64,000 bases of DNA from Thermoleophilaceae bacterium (GTDB lineage Bacteria > Actinomycetota > Thermoleophilia > Solirubrobacterales > Thermoleophilaceae), in NCBI GenBank assembly GCA_040901445.1, contig JBBDYQ010000002.1, positions 124,001 to 188,000 on the forward strand, in the 5' to 3' direction. Of this stretch, positions 49,836-59,513 are shown piece after piece. Position 1 is the first letter of the stretch; the number at the start of each line of letters is the position of its first letter. The position numbers and the translations under genes are program-made. Below the pieces are notes generated by a model that made no database searches, was not told where the DNA came from, and worked only from the letters and a program-made list of their open reading frames with translations.

Positions 49836-51502
49836 GGTGCGAGGAGGAAGTCGAGGAGCTGCTGGGCGCCGCCACCCGGCGCGGCCGGGGCGCGGCCGTC
49901 GCGGCGCTCGGCGTCGTTGCCCTGCGCGAGACCGGTGAGGCGGTCGACGAGCTCGTTCAGCGAAGGCGGCAGCACAATCTGCGGCTGCGACGGGTCCGGC
50001 TCGCCCGGCTTCGCCTTCGCCTCCGGCCCGCCGCGGGGCTGGGCACCGCGGCCGGCCGCCTCACGGTCGGAGTCACGCGAGCCGGCCCCCGGCGCCTCCG
50101 CGGGCTGGAACTGACCCGCGAACTCGTCCGGGATGCCGTCGTCGTTGAGGTCGGTGGGATCGGGGTCCACCACGCCGTCCGCCGCCTCGTGCAGGCCGGG
50201 CTGGTAGGGCCCGAGGTGGGAGGCGCACTCGTGCTGGTCCTCCGCGCTGGGATCGGTCGTGTACGGGGCGCAGTGGCTCTCGAAGCCGATCACGCGCAGG
50301 ATGTGGCCGAGCTGGTCGAACGCGTTGATGGCCAGCGGCTGCCAGTAGAAGTAGTTCCAGATGTTCTCGAAGCCGGTGAAGCCCGAGCGCTGGCCGTCCG
50401 GGATGTTGGTGGGGTCCGGAGCGGGCGGGTCGGTGTCGTTCGCGCGCGGGTCCTTGTTGATGGCGCGGGCGCGGGTGTCGAGAGTCTGGAGGAACTGCCG
50501 CAGCGACTTGCCGAGCGGGCCGGCATCCTCCGCGAGCTGGGACAGCGTCTCGACCTCCTCCTGGCTGCGATCCAGCGCCCGGTTGCCCACCCGGGCGGCG
50601 CGGCCGAGCGAGCGGAACGCCGGCCGCGACGCCTCGGAGAACGGCCCGAGCTCCTCGAGGAACGCCTCCAGCGACGGCGCCGCCCGGCGCAGGTCGCGCA
50701 GCAGCGGGATCTGCTCGTCCGTGAGGTCGGCGAGCCGCACCATGGTGGGCTCGAGCTCGTCCAGGAAGCGCGGGAAGCGCCGGAACTGGGTGGCGAGCTG
50801 CTCGCGGCGGGTGGCGGAGATCTCCGCGGTCTGGCCCGCTTCCTCCACCCAGCGCGCCACGTCCTGCTTGCGCTGCTCGAGCTCCGCGACCACGATGTCG
50901 GAGTCGGTGATGAAGTCCTGGATCGTCTCCGTCTGGCGCTCCAGGATCTGAAGCGTCCGGCTGGTCTCGCGCAGGCCGGGATGGGCGCGCTTGAGCACCT
51001 CCTGGATGTCCTCCGGCCGCCCGGCCAGGCCGGTGCCGAGCTCGGAGAGGATGAGCCGGAAGCGGTCGCGGTAGGGCCGCCGGAGGACGTTGTTGACCAC
51101 GTCGGTCGGGATCGTGGAGCTCGTCTGCTCCACCGGCACGGTGGCGCCGTCCGGCAGCTCCCTCCGGTCGCTGCCGGGCTGGCAGTCCACGAAGTACTCC
51201 CCGATCAGCGATTGCTGGCGCACCTCGCACGTGGCGTCCGCGCGCAGCGAGTCGAAGCCCGGCTCGGTGATCTCGAGCTCCACGCGCGCGAGCGGGCGCT
51301 CGCCGGAGTCGTCCACCTCGAGGTCCACCGTCTGCCCGGCGGTCACGCCGCTCACGCGCAGGTCGCCGCCCTCGACCACGCCGAAGGCGTTGTCGAACTG
51401 GGCGTAGTAGGTCTTCACGTCATCTTCGCCGCCCTGGCCGGAGAGGACGACGGCAGCGGCGCCGGCGACGACGAGCAGCCCGATGGCGAGGAAGCGGCGC
51501 AT
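49832..51502 (-). CDS. MCE-family protein 2
   Basis: A 556-residue protein. The short N-terminus has a transmembrane helix (about 4-22). The MCE domain reads YYAQFDNAFGVVEGGDLRVSGVTAGQTVDLEV. The helical part follows, then a C-terminus with ENIWNYFYWQPLAINAF and an aspartate-rich DPDPTDLNDDGIPDEF resembling a calcium loop, then a Pro/Gly tail. ATG 51502 lies in a TGATG junction with the upstream gene. Confidence 0.87.
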   Translation of the reverse strand: MRRFLAIGLLVVAGAAAVVLSGQGGEDDVKTYYAQFDNAFGVVEGGDLRVSGVTAGQTVDLEVDDSGERPLARVELEITEPGFDSLRADATCEVRQQSLIGEYFVDCQPGSDRRELPDGATVPVEQTSSTIPTDVVNNVLRRPYRDRFRLILSELGTGLAGRPEDIQEVLKRAHPGLRETSRTLQILERQTETIQDFITDSDIVVAELEQRKQDVARWVEEAGQTAEISATRREQLATQFRRFPRFLDELEPTMVRLADLTDEQIPLLRDLRRAAPSLEAFLEELGPFSEASRPAFRSLGRAARVGNRALDRSQEEVETLSQLAEDAGPLGKSLRQFLQTLDTRARAINKDPRANDTDPPAPDPTNIPDGQRSGFTGFENIWNYFYWQPLAINAFDQLGHILRVIGFESHCAPYTTDPSAEDQHECASHLGPYQPGLHEAADGVVDPDPTDLNDDGIPDEFAGQFQPAEAPGAGSRDSDREAAGRGAQPRGGPEAKAKPGEPDPSQPQIVLPPSLNELVDRLTGLAQGNDAERRDGRAPAAPGGGAQQLLDFLLAP

Positions 51503-52899
51503 CACTGGTCCACCGCCCTGTGCGACTCCTCGCACCCCAGCCGCTCCTGCTCCTCTTCGCTGAGCACGTTGGAACCGTCGGGAGCGGGCGCCTCGGCGCC
51601 GCCGGGGCAGCGCCGGACCTCTCCGGTGTCGGCGATCTGCGCGAAGAGCTCAGCGCGGTCGAGCAGCGGGATCGGGACCGGCAGGTCGCCCTGCTGGCTG
51701 AACGCGCTGATCACGACCTGGAAGCGCAGGAGCCCGCCCAGCGCGTCGTACACGCCGGGCGTCGAGAAGTCGTCGAACCAGCCGAACAGCTCCGGCGTGT
51801 AGGGCCGGCCGAAGCCGATGATCGGAGCGCTGTCCCGCGTGGCCCGCGCGGTCTCCTGGAAGGCCCCCTCGCGCTCCTCGCCGTTTCGCTCCGCGCTGTC
51901 CACGGCGATGTCGGCCAGCGGGGCGATCGAGCGCGTGAGGTCCACGAGGTCGTTGTCCGCCCCGCGCGTGCGCAGGATCTCCGAGAGGTCCCGGACCGTG
52001 GGCTTGGCGTCGCGCGCCAGCGGCCGCAGCTCGTCGAGGAACGGATCGAGCTTGCGGGCGACCGGGCGCGAGGCCGTGACGAGCGGGTCGAGGTCGTCGA
52101 GGGTGGCGCGCAGGTTCACGAAGGTCGTGTTGGCGCGGCGCATGAAGCCGGGGAAGCGCCCGATGGCCTCCGCCAGCGCCGCCTTCTCGCTGCCGATGGC
52201 CGCCGTCGTGGTGTCGAGGTTCGTGATGAGGTTCGTGAGGTCGTCGCTGCGCTCGGCCACCGCGGTCACGAGCCGCGAGCTGTCCACCAGGAAGCGCTCG
52301 AGCACGACGGTGTCGCGGTTGAGCTCCTCGAACAGGCGGCGCGAGGTGGCGAGCGCGGGCGGGAGGTAGCGCAGCCCCGCGTTGGCCTCCTCGCTGCTGG
52401 CGGCGTACTGCTGGGCCGAGCCCTTGAAGAAGTCCTGCAGCGCCCTGCGGGTGTCCTCGTCGAGCGTGTTGAAGAGCTGGTCGAGGTCGACCGCCGTCGA
52501 GGTCTCATCGGCTCCGATCTCGCCGCCGTCCTCGATCTCCGCCTGGTTCTCCCGCTCGCCCGGCGGCATCGACAGCTCGATGTAGCGGTTGGCGATGCCC
52601 GACAGGGAGGCCTGCTTGATGGTCGCGCGCGTGCCGCGGCGCAGCGGCGCGTAGCGGTCCTCCACCGTGAACGTGATCCTCGCCCGGCCGTCGTCGGTGA
52701 TCTGGATCTTCTCCACCGACCCGGCGGGGACGCCCGCGACCACCACGTTGTTGCCGTTCACGAGCTGCCCGGCGTTGATGAAGGTCGCGGTGACCGTGTA
52801 GCCGCCTCCGCCACCGAACAGGACGATCGCAACCAGCGCAACACCGATCACCACCGCCGCAAGGGCAGCTACGCGTCCGACGCCGGATACCGTTCGCAT
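51502..52899 (-). CDS. MCE-family protein 1 (first of operon)
   Basis: A 465-residue protein. It has a transmembrane helix at about 9-29, an MCE domain (VTATFINAGQLVNGNNVVVAGVPAGSVEKIQI; YIELSMPPGERE), a helical needle region, and a C-terminus ending CPGGAEAPAPDGS and a final Cys. ATG 52899 is chosen by homology; the frame is open to 53112 into the divergent YihY gene. AGAGGGA lies before the start. No yrbE permease or MlaF-type ATPase gene precedes the operon, unlike mycobacterial mce loci. Confidence 0.85.
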   Translation of the reverse strand: MRTVSGVGRVAALAAVVIGVALVAIVLFGGGGGYTVTATFINAGQLVNGNNVVVAGVPAGSVEKIQITDDGRARITFTVEDRYAPLRRGTRATIKQASLSGIANRYIELSMPPGERENQAEIEDGGEIGADETSTAVDLDQLFNTLDEDTRRALQDFFKGSAQQYAASSEEANAGLRYLPPALATSRRLFEELNRDTVVLERFLVDSSRLVTAVAERSDDLTNLITNLDTTTAAIGSEKAALAEAIGRFPGFMRRANTTFVNLRATLDDLDPLVTASRPVARKLDPFLDELRPLARDAKPTVRDLSEILRTRGADNDLVDLTRSIAPLADIAVDSAERNGEEREGAFQETARATRDSAPIIGFGRPYTPELFGWFDDFSTPGVYDALGGLLRFQVVISAFSQQGDLPVPIPLLDRAELFAQIADTGEVRRCPGGAEAPAPDGSNVLSEEEQERLGCEESHRAVDQ

Positions 52900-53032
52900 T
52901 CCCTCTGCACTTCCTCCCTCCGGCCACCCCCGTCCCCCAAGGGCTTCCCCGGCCGGCGCGCTAAATCTACAGCCCTCGGCGGCACATGCGCGCAGGTTCT
53001 CGTATGGCGCGACCCGGGTACTCGCCCCGCAG

Positions 53033-53923
53033 ATGGCCGCCCGCCAGGTGCTCAAGCGCACGGTTCGCGAGTTCCGCGACGACAACCTGACCGACTGGGC
53101 GGCCGCGCTCACCTACTACGCGGTGCTGTCGCTGTTCCCCGGGCTGATCGTCCTGGTGGCCGTGCTCGGCCTCGCCGGCCAGCATCCGCAGACCACCGAC
53201 GCCCTGCTCGGCATCGTCTCCGACGTGGGCCCGAGCTCGGCCGTGGACACGTTCGAGGAGCCGATACGCGAGGTGCTCGAGAACAAGGGCGGCGCCGGTG
53301 CGCTGCTCGGATTCGGGCTGCTCGCCGCGGTCTGGACGGCGTCGGGCTACGTGGGGGCGTTCATGCGCGCGACCAACGCCATCTACGAGGTGGAGGAGGG
53401 CCGGCCGTTCTGGAAGCTCCGCCCGCTCCAGATCCTCGTCACGATCGTGATGGTGCTGCTGCTCGCGATCGTGGCGATCGGGCTGGTGGTCACCGGGCCG
53501 CTGGCGCGGGCGGTGGGCGGCGCCGTCGGGGTCGGGGACGGCGCCGTGACGTTGTGGGAGGTCGTCAAGTGGCCGCTGCTGCTGGCGATCGTGATGGGCA
53601 TGTTCGCCGCGCTCTACCACGTGGCGCCGAACGTGCGCCAGCCGCGCTTCCGGCTCATCTCCGCGGGCGGCGTGCTTGCCGTGGCGCTCTGGGTGCTCGC
53701 CTCCGCCGGCTTCGCGCTGTACGTGGCCAACTTCGGCTCCTACAACGCCACCTACGGCACGCTCGGCGGCGTGATCACGTTCCTCGTCTGGCTCTGGATC
53801 TCCAACATCGCGCTGCTGCTCGGCGCCGAGCTCGACGCCGAGCTTGAGCGCCAGCGCGAGCTGGAGGCCGGCGTGGCGTCCGCTCAGGAGCGCATCCAGC
53901 TGCCGCCGCGCGATCGGGCCTGA
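53033..53923 (+). CDS. YihY/BrkB-family inner-membrane protein
   Basis: A 296-residue protein with about six transmembrane helices. It opens VLKRTVREFRDDNLTDWAAALTYYAVLSLFPGLIVLVAVLG, the signature of the YihY/virulence-factor-BrkB family, and later has the WTASGYVGAFMRATNAIYEVEEGRPFWKLRPLQ block and YNATYGTLGGVITFLVWLWISN. The family was once miscalled ribonuclease BN; the function is unproved. It is divergent from the mce operon with 133 bp between, where I see no clear operator. Confidence 0.9.
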   Translation: MAARQVLKRTVREFRDDNLTDWAAALTYYAVLSLFPGLIVLVAVLGLAGQHPQTTDALLGIVSDVGPSSAVDTFEEPIREVLENKGGAGALLGFGLLAAVWTASGYVGAFMRATNAIYEVEEGRPFWKLRPLQILVTIVMVLLLAIVAIGLVVTGPLARAVGGAVGVGDGAVTLWEVVKWPLLLAIVMGMFAALYHVAPNVRQPRFRLISAGGVLAVALWVLASAGFALYVANFGSYNATYGTLGGVITFLVWLWISNIALLLGAELDAELERQRELEAGVASAQERIQLPPRDRA

Positions 53924-53975
53924 GGCCCGGGCGCAGCCGGGCCGTCTACGTGAGGCCGGATGCCGCGAGTTCCCT

Positions 53976-53996
53976 CGCGGGTCACGATGACCCGCG
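53976..53996. terminator. Perfect 9-bp hairpin between convergent genes
   Basis: CGCGGGTCA (53976-53984), CGA loop, TGACCCGCG (53988-53996). It sits between the YihY and DM13 stops and can serve both. A second stem GGCCCGG/CCGGGCC lies at 53924-53943. Confidence 0.6.
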
Positions 53997-53999
53997 GAG

Positions 54000-54686
54000 C
54001 TACTCCGTCAGCGCGGCGCTGCCGAACTCGACCGAAAAGGCGCGGCACCAGATGACGACCGTGGAGAGGCGGTCGAGATCCGCGCCCTCCGGGAGCTCGT
54101 ACTGCTGGTCGCCCACGTTGCCCTTGAGCGCCCCGAGGTCCTCGGACTCGCTCGCGTCGCGGTCCGTGGCCAGGTACACGCGCAGGTCGGGGCCGGGGTC
54201 GGTCTCGAAGCCGGTGAGGGTGAGCACGCGCCCGCCCTCGGCGAGCTCGACCACGGCGGCCGTGCCGCTGGTCTCGTGCGCGCCGGACTCGAAGCCCCCG
54301 GTGGCCAGCTGCACGTTCTGCGCGGGCGCCGCCGCCCCGGGCTCCTGTGGCGCCTCGCCGGCCGGCGCGCCGACGGCCACCGTCTCGTTGACCTCCTGGT
54401 CGACCAGCGAGCTGTAGCCCAGATAGCCGCCGATGGCCACGGCCGCGGCGACGAAGGTCCCGAGCACCGGCAGCAGCAGGTCTCGCCGCGCGCGCACGGC
54501 GAGCAGGCAGGCGAGCCCCACGATTCCGAACCAGACGGCGGTCAGCGCCATCGCCACGTTCATGTCGTCGCTGATCAGGGCGCCCGTGACCCACACGCCG
54601 AGCAGGACGACGGCCACGACCAGGAGCACGGCCGCGGCCTTCAGGGCGGGAGGGGTCCGCTTCGACGTCTGGGCGGCGCCTGCCAT
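54000..54686 (-). CDS. DM13-domain membrane protein
   Basis: A 228-residue protein. Three transmembrane helices (about 16-38, 43-64, 70-90) are followed by an extracellular linker and a DM13 domain: TGTAAVVELAEGGRVLTLTGFETDPGPDLRVYLATD, then LKGNVGDQQYELPEGADL and STVVIWCRAFSVEFGSAAL. The lone cysteine in IWCRAFSV is the conserved DM13 cysteine proposed to take part in redox chemistry. A TAGGGT box (54701-54696) lies 9 bp before ATG 54686. Confidence 0.82.
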   Translation of the reverse strand: MAGAAQTSKRTPPALKAAAVLLVVAVVLLGVWVTGALISDDMNVAMALTAVWFGIVGLACLLAVRARRDLLLPVLGTFVAAAVAIGGYLGYSSLVDQEVNETVAVGAPAGEAPQEPGAAAPAQNVQLATGGFESGAHETSGTAAVVELAEGGRVLTLTGFETDPGPDLRVYLATDRDASESEDLGALKGNVGDQQYELPEGADLDRLSTVVIWCRAFSVEFGSAALTE

Positions 54687-54779
54687 GGAGATACCACCCT
54701 AAGGGGATGGGCCCGCCGGGGCTACCGTTGTTACGCGCCCGTTTCCGGGTCTTAACCCGCGGCTGTACCCTCTTCAAGG

Positions 54780-54863
54780 GCCCGGGTGGCGTAAGTGGCA
54801 GCCGCGATCGGCTTAAGCCCGATTGCCCGAGAGGGCGTGTGGGTTCGACTCCCACCCCGGGCA
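54780..54863 (+). tRNA. tRNA-Leu (TAA)
   Basis: Acceptor GCCCGGG pairs with CCCGGGC. The anticodon loop CTTAAGC holds TAA. A long variable arm (TGCCCGAGAGGGCG) marks a class II tRNA, and the T-arm is GTGGGTTCGACTCCCAC. The discriminator is A; CCA is not encoded. A TACCCT -10 box lies at 54766-54771. Confidence 0.95.
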
Positions 54864-54955
54864 TTTGCAGGTTTTGACCCGCCCGGGGTGGGCATCAGCG
54901 CCGTAGGGTTCTAGCCTGGTCTTAGTACGCGTGCGCCTGAACGGCGCAACTTCGC

Positions 54956-56479
54956 GTGCTCAACGCTGTCCCTACCCCTGAGAGCTTGGAAGCTTCCGCC
55001 CTCACACACTCCGCGCCTGCGTCCGCCCTGGTCGGGCGCTCGCCGCTCCTGCGCCTGCAGGGCGACGAGAAGCTGATCGCGCTCATCCGGCGCGGGCACC
55101 ATGGCGCGTTCGAGGCGCTCATGCAGCGCTACCAGCCTCGCCTGCTCGCGTTCTGCCGCCACATGCTCAACTCCACGGAGGACGCGGAGGACGTGCTCCA
55201 GGAGGTGTTCGCCGCCTCGTTCAACGCGATCTGCGCGGACGACCGGCCGATCAACGCGCGCCCCTGGCTCTACCGCATCGCGCGCAACCGCTGCCTCAAC
55301 CACCTTCGCCGCAACGTGCCCGCCGGGCAGGACTCGATGGACGTCTTCGAGCGCGACGGCGGCACCAGCACCGCGGACACCGTGCACAAGCGCGAGGAGT
55401 TCCGCCAGATCGTGGCCGACGTCGGTGACCTGCCCGAGACCCAGCGCACCGCGCTGCTGCTGCGCGAGATCGACGCACTGTCCTACGAGCAGATCGCCGA
55501 GGCCATGGACACCACGGTGCCCAGTGTCAAGTCGCTGCTCGTGCGCGCGCGCGTGTCGCTCGCCGAGGCCGCCGAGGCGCGGCTGCTCACCTGCGACGAA
55601 GTGCGGATGGAGCTGGGGCAGGTGGCCGAGGGCATCGCCAAGACGACGGCCCCGGTCCGCCGCCATCTCAAGGCCTGCGACCGCTGCCGCGTGTTCCGCA
55701 AGGAGCTGCGCGGCGCCAACCGCGCGCTGGCCGCGGTCTACCCGCTGGGACCGCTCGTGATCTTCAAGAAGCTGTTCATCGCCAAGCTCGGCGCCGCCGC
55801 GGGCGGCACCGCCGGGTCGGGCGCCACCGCCGCCGGCGGCATGGGCCTGGCCGGTGCGGGCGGGGCCGTGGCGGCCGGCGGCGCCGGCGGCATCATCAGC
55901 GCCGGCATCGGCACCGTTGCCTCCAAGACCGTCGCGGGCCTCGCGGCGGCGGCCATCGTCACCGCGGGCGCCGTGGAGGTCAAGCAGGTCTCACACAGCA
56001 CCGAGCGCGCCCCGGCCGCCAATGTCGCCTCCGCCGCGGTGGCGGACCCCGTTGCCCCGGCGCCGGCGCCCGCCCAGCCGGCCGCGGCCCCCGTCGCGGA
56101 CGAGGACGAGCTGGCGCGCGAGGAGGAGCGCGCCGAGGACGAGGAGGCCGAGGACGACAAGGCCAAGGAGAAGGACGAGGCTGCGGAGGAGAAGGCCGCC
56201 GAGGAGCCCACGGCCACGGTGCCGGCCGAGGAGCCGGTCACGACCACTCCGGCTCCGGTCGCCACCACGCCGCCCGGCGAGGACCCCAACGCCGTGGACG
56301 AGCAGGAGGGCACCAGCACGCTGCCGGAGGAGGACGAGGAGCCCACGGCTGCGCAGCCCGATCCCGTGGCTCCCGCCCCGCAGCCCACGGACGGCTCTCA
56401 GCAGCCGCCCGCCAACCAGCAGAAGGGCACGCCGGCCGAGCCTGTGGGCCCTGCCTCCAAGGGCAGCAGCTCGCCGTAG
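54956..56479 (+). CDS. ECF-type sigma factor fused to zinc finger and long acidic Ala/Pro tail
   Basis: A 507-residue protein. Sigma region 2 (GAFEALMQRYQPRLLAFCRH, DAEDVLQEVFAASFNAI, RPWLYRIARNRCLNHLRR) and region 4 (LPETQRTALLLREIDALSYEQIAEAMDTTVPSVKSLLVRAR) fill residues 35-205. A zf-HC2-like finger follows (LLTCDEV, then HLKACDRC). After it come a Gly/Ala-rich hydrophobic stretch (about 275-340) that may be membrane-inserted and a 165-residue tail of Ala, Pro, Glu and Thr. The chain therefore joins sigma and anti-sigma-like parts. The GTG start at 54956 is tentative. Confidence 0.82.
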   Translation: MLNAVPTPESLEASALTHSAPASALVGRSPLLRLQGDEKLIALIRRGHHGAFEALMQRYQPRLLAFCRHMLNSTEDAEDVLQEVFAASFNAICADDRPINARPWLYRIARNRCLNHLRRNVPAGQDSMDVFERDGGTSTADTVHKREEFRQIVADVGDLPETQRTALLLREIDALSYEQIAEAMDTTVPSVKSLLVRARVSLAEAAEARLLTCDEVRMELGQVAEGIAKTTAPVRRHLKACDRCRVFRKELRGANRALAAVYPLGPLVIFKKLFIAKLGAAAGGTAGSGATAAGGMGLAGAGGAVAAGGAGGIISAGIGTVASKTVAGLAAAAIVTAGAVEVKQVSHSTERAPAANVASAAVADPVAPAPAPAQPAAAPVADEDELAREEERAEDEEAEDDKAKEKDEAAEEKAAEEPTATVPAEEPVTTTPAPVATTPPGEDPNAVDEQEGTSTLPEEDEEPTAAQPDPVAPAPQPTDGSQQPPANQQKGTPAEPVGPASKGSSSP

Positions 56480-56493
56480 CGGCCACCGCCGCG

Positions 56494-56823
56494 ATGGCCA
56501 CCATCGAGGACTTCAAGCGCATCGACATGCGCGTCGGGCGCGTGCTCTCCGTGGAGGACTTCCCCGAAGCGCGCAGCCCGGCCTGGAAGCTCGAGATCGA
56601 CTTCGGCGCCGAGATCGGCGTCAAGCGCTCCTCCGCGCAGCTCACCCACTACCCGCGCGAGGAGCTCGAGGGGCGACTCGTCGTGGCGGTCGTGAACTTC
56701 CCGCCACGACGGATCGCCGGCTTCCCGTCCGAGGTGCTGGTGCTCGGCGCGCTCGACGGCTCGAAGGGCGTGGTGCTGCTGCGCCCCGACGAGGACGCGG
56801 AGCTGGGCGCCCGGATCGGCTAA
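56494..56823 (+). CDS. csaA: CsaA-type tRNA-binding/chaperone protein
   Basis: A 109-residue OB-fold protein: IEDFKRIDMRVGRVLSVEDF, then KLEIDFGAEIGVKRSSAQLTHYP, VVAVVNFPPRRIAGFPSEVLVLG and VVLLRPDED. This is the full-length CsaA form, a dimeric protein related to the EMAP-II/Trbp111 tRNA-binding domain. B. subtilis CsaA helps protein export. It lies 14 bp behind the sigma factor gene and may be cotranscribed. Confidence 0.9.
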   Translation: MATIEDFKRIDMRVGRVLSVEDFPEARSPAWKLEIDFGAEIGVKRSSAQLTHYPREELEGRLVVAVVNFPPRRIAGFPSEVLVLGALDGSKGVVLLRPDEDAELGARIG

Positions 56824-56865
56824 CTGCCCTGGACGGCGGCCCCGGCAGCGGCAACACTTGGCGCC

Positions 56866-58524
56866 GTGGAACAGCCGTCGGGCAGCGCGACGGACTCCGG
56901 CTGGGACCTCCTTCGCGAGGGCAGCTGGGACGCCGCGCGAGCCGCCTTCGACCGCTCCCTTGCACGCGAAGAGACACCCGAGGCGCTCGAGGGCTTGAGC
57001 TGGGCCGCCTGGTGGCTCGACGACGAGGATGCCGTGTTCACGGCCCGCGAGCGCGCCTATCGGCTTTACCGGGCGGCGGGCAACCCCACGGCCGCTGGGC
57101 GGATGGCCACCTGGCTGGCAGTGGACGAGCTCGATTTTCACGGCGCCACGGTGGTGGCGGCGGCCTGGGTGGGCCGCGCACGGCGCCTGCTCGAGGGGCT
57201 CGAGCCGGGGCCCGACCACGGCTGGCTCGCCTTCATGGAGGGATACATGGCGCTCGGCGCCGGGGAGAGCGAGAAGGCCGGCGCCTTGGGGATCCAGGCG
57301 GCGGCGGTCGGGCGGGCGTGGGGCGTGGCGGATCTGGAGATGCTCGGCCTCGCCCTCGAGGGGTCGGCGCTCGTGTCTCGCGCGCGGGTCGCGGAGGGCA
57401 TGCACCGCCTCGACGAGGCCACGGCCACCGCCTTGGAGCGCGACGCGGCAATCCCGATCTCGAGCGCCTGGACGTGCTGCTTCCTGGTGACGGCGTGCGC
57501 GGCGGTGCGCGACTACGAGCGGGCGTTCCAGTGGTGCGACCGCATCGCCGACTTCGCGGAGCGGTACGGCAGCCGCTACATGCGGGCCTTCTGCCGCGCG
57601 GAGTACGCGGCCGTCGATCTCTGGCGCGGGCGCTGGCGCGAGGCCGAGGAGCTGCTGGAGGCGGCCATGGCGGACTTCGCGCGCTCACGCCCGGCGATGG
57701 CCGCCGGGCCCGCCGCCGCACTGGCGGAGCTGAGGCGGCGCCAGTCGCGTCTCGCCGAGGCAACGGAGCTGCTCGAGAAGGCGGCCGGCTCGGGGGCGGC
57801 ACACCTCTGCACCGCCCGCATGGCGCTCGACCGCGGCGACAGCCTTCAGGCCGCCGAGCTGCTGGACCGCCTGCTGCGCACGCTGCCCGCCGACGTCGGA
57901 GTGGCGCGCGCCCCCGCGATCGAGCTCCTCGTGCACGCCCGCAGCGCCCGCGGCGAGCACGACGAGGCACGAGCGGCACTCGCCGAGCTGCGCGAGGTCC
58001 AGGGGCTGGTGGGTACGCCGGCGCTGGGCGCGGGCGCCGACTTCGCGGAGGGCGTGCTCACCGCCGCCGGCGGCGACCACGAGCACGCGCGCGCCCTGCT
58101 CGAGGACGCCGTTGACGGCTTCGACCGCTGCGGCTCGCCCTACGAGGGTGCCCTGGCGAGAATCGCGCTGGCTGCGACGCTGAACGCGCTCGAGCGCCCG
58201 GAGGCCGCGGGACGCGAGGCCCGCGCCGCCCACGAGCGCCTGCTCGAGCTCGGCGCCCCGGCCGACGCGGAGAAGGCCCGCCGGGTGGCGGCCACGGCCA
58301 CTGGCGAGCCCGAGGCGGACGGCGTCACGCCGCGCGAGCGCGAGGTGCTGGCGCTGCTCGCCGAGGGCCTCACGAACAGGGAGATCGCCGAGCGGCTGGT
58401 GCTGAGCGAGCACACGGTCCATCGCCACGTGACGAACATCCTGCGCAAGCTCGAGCTTCCCTCTCGGGCTGCAGCGGCCGCCCACGCGGTGCGCTCGGGC
58501 CTTGCCGGCCGGCCGGGCGCATAG
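56866..58524 (+). CDS. LuxR-family regulator with TPR-rich N-terminus, second copy
   Basis: A 552-residue paralogue of the regulator at 14238. TPR-like helical repeats ([36 protein letters not shown] and on) run to about residue 480. The C-terminal GerE helix-turn-helix is [45 protein letters not shown]. There is no ATPase domain. It precedes a methyltransferase gene by 83 bp on the same strand, which may be its target. GTG 56866 has a weak AACACT -10-like box at the leaderless distance. Confidence 0.85.
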   Translation: MEQPSGSATDSGWDLLREGSWDAARAAFDRSLAREETPEALEGLSWAAWWLDDEDAVFTARERAYRLYRAAGNPTAAGRMATWLAVDELDFHGATVVAAAWVGRARRLLEGLEPGPDHGWLAFMEGYMALGAGESEKAGALGIQAAAVGRAWGVADLEMLGLALEGSALVSRARVAEGMHRLDEATATALERDAAIPISSAWTCCFLVTACAAVRDYERAFQWCDRIADFAERYGSRYMRAFCRAEYAAVDLWRGRWREAEELLEAAMADFARSRPAMAAGPAAALAELRRRQSRLAEATELLEKAAGSGAAHLCTARMALDRGDSLQAAELLDRLLRTLPADVGVARAPAIELLVHARSARGEHDEARAALAELREVQGLVGTPALGAGADFAEGVLTAAGGDHEHARALLEDAVDGFDRCGSPYEGALARIALAATLNALERPEAAGREARAAHERLLELGAPADAEKARRVAATATGEPEADGVTPREREVLALLAEGLTNREIAERLVLSEHTVHRHVTNILRKLELPSRAAAAAHAVRSGLAGRPGA

Positions 58525-58595
58525 CCATAACGGGCCATCCCGGGGCGCCCGCCGATATGGCCGATCGTGGCGAAGCTGCGCCGGGGTCGCGCGGA

Positions 58596-58601
58596 TAGGT
58601 T
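58596..58601 (+). promoter_or_regulatory. -10 box TAGGTT of methyltransferase
   Basis: The predicted transcription start is 58608, the first base of the ATG. Confidence 0.5.
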
Positions 58602-58607
58602 CGCTCC

Positions 58608-59513
58608 ATGGAGAGCCGGACGGCCGCGACACGGTTCATGGCGGAGGCCGCGGCGCTGGCGAGGATCGAGGAGGTGCGGAGCATGGCGACGCAGGACTTC
58701 AAGCGCAACGCAAAGGCCGGCGTGCGGGCAATGTGGGCTCTGGGCGACTACCACGCCTTCGCTACCGCGCTCGTGTGGACGGTCGGGCCCGAGCTGGTGT
58801 CGGCGTGCGGCATCGGTTCCGGACAGGGCGTGCTCGACGTGGCGGCCGGCACCGGCAACGTGGCGATCCGCGCGGCCGAGGCCGGCGCGGACGTGGTGGC
58901 CTCGGACCTGACTCCGGAGAACTTCGAGGCCGGGCGCCGCGAGGCCGCGGCGCGCGGGGTCCAGCTCGACTGGGTCGAGGCGGACGCTGAGGCACTCCCC
59001 TTCAGCGACGGCGCGTTCGACGTGGTCACGTCCTCGTTCGGCGCGATCTTCGCCCCTGAGCACAAGGCCGTGGCCGGGGAGCTTCTGCGTGTCTGTCGCC
59101 CCGGTGGGACGATAGGCATGGCCAACTTCACGCCCGAGGGGCTGGCCGGGACGTTCTTCGAGCTGCTCGGGCGCTACGCCCCTCCGCCGCCCCCGGGGCC
59201 GCCGCCGCTGCTATGGGGAACCGAAAGCCATGTGCGCGAGCTGCTGGGCGACGGCCTGGACTCGCTCGAGCTGGAGCGGCGGGAGTACGTGGAGCGGCCG
59301 CCGGACCCGGAGGCCTACTGCGAGCTCTTCAAGCGCACCTTCGGACCCATGATCGCGACCCGCGAGGGCCTGCGCGACGACCCCGAGCGGCTCGCCGCGC
59401 TGGACAGCGAGCTCCTGGAGTTCGCGCGCCGCTCCAACCGGGGCGCGCCGGAGGGCCCTGCCGAGTATCCGTACGAGTTCCTGCTGGTGGTGGCGCGCAA
59501 GCGCGCGGCGTAG
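58608..59513 (+). CDS. Class I SAM methyltransferase (UbiE/small-molecule type)
   Basis: A 301-residue enzyme. Motif I is VLDVAAGTGNVAIRAAEAGADVVASDLTPENF, motif II VEADAEALPFSDGAFDVVTSSFGAIFAPE and motif III ELLRVCRPGGTIGMANFTPEG, the standard UbiE/Methyltransf_11 order. A C-terminal part with a Pro-run and ELFKRTFGP probably forms the substrate lid. ATG 58608 fits a leaderless transcript. ATG 58684 with GGAGGTG upstream is an alternative that removes 25 residues. The target is unknown. Confidence 0.82.
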   Translation: MESRTAATRFMAEAAALARIEEVRSMATQDFKRNAKAGVRAMWALGDYHAFATALVWTVGPELVSACGIGSGQGVLDVAAGTGNVAIRAAEAGADVVASDLTPENFEAGRREAAARGVQLDWVEADAEALPFSDGAFDVVTSSFGAIFAPEHKAVAGELLRVCRPGGTIGMANFTPEGLAGTFFELLGRYAPPPPPGPPPLLWGTESHVRELLGDGLDSLELERREYVERPPDPEAYCELFKRTFGPMIATREGLRDDPERLAALDSELLEFARRSNRGAPEGPAEYPYEFLLVVARKRAA

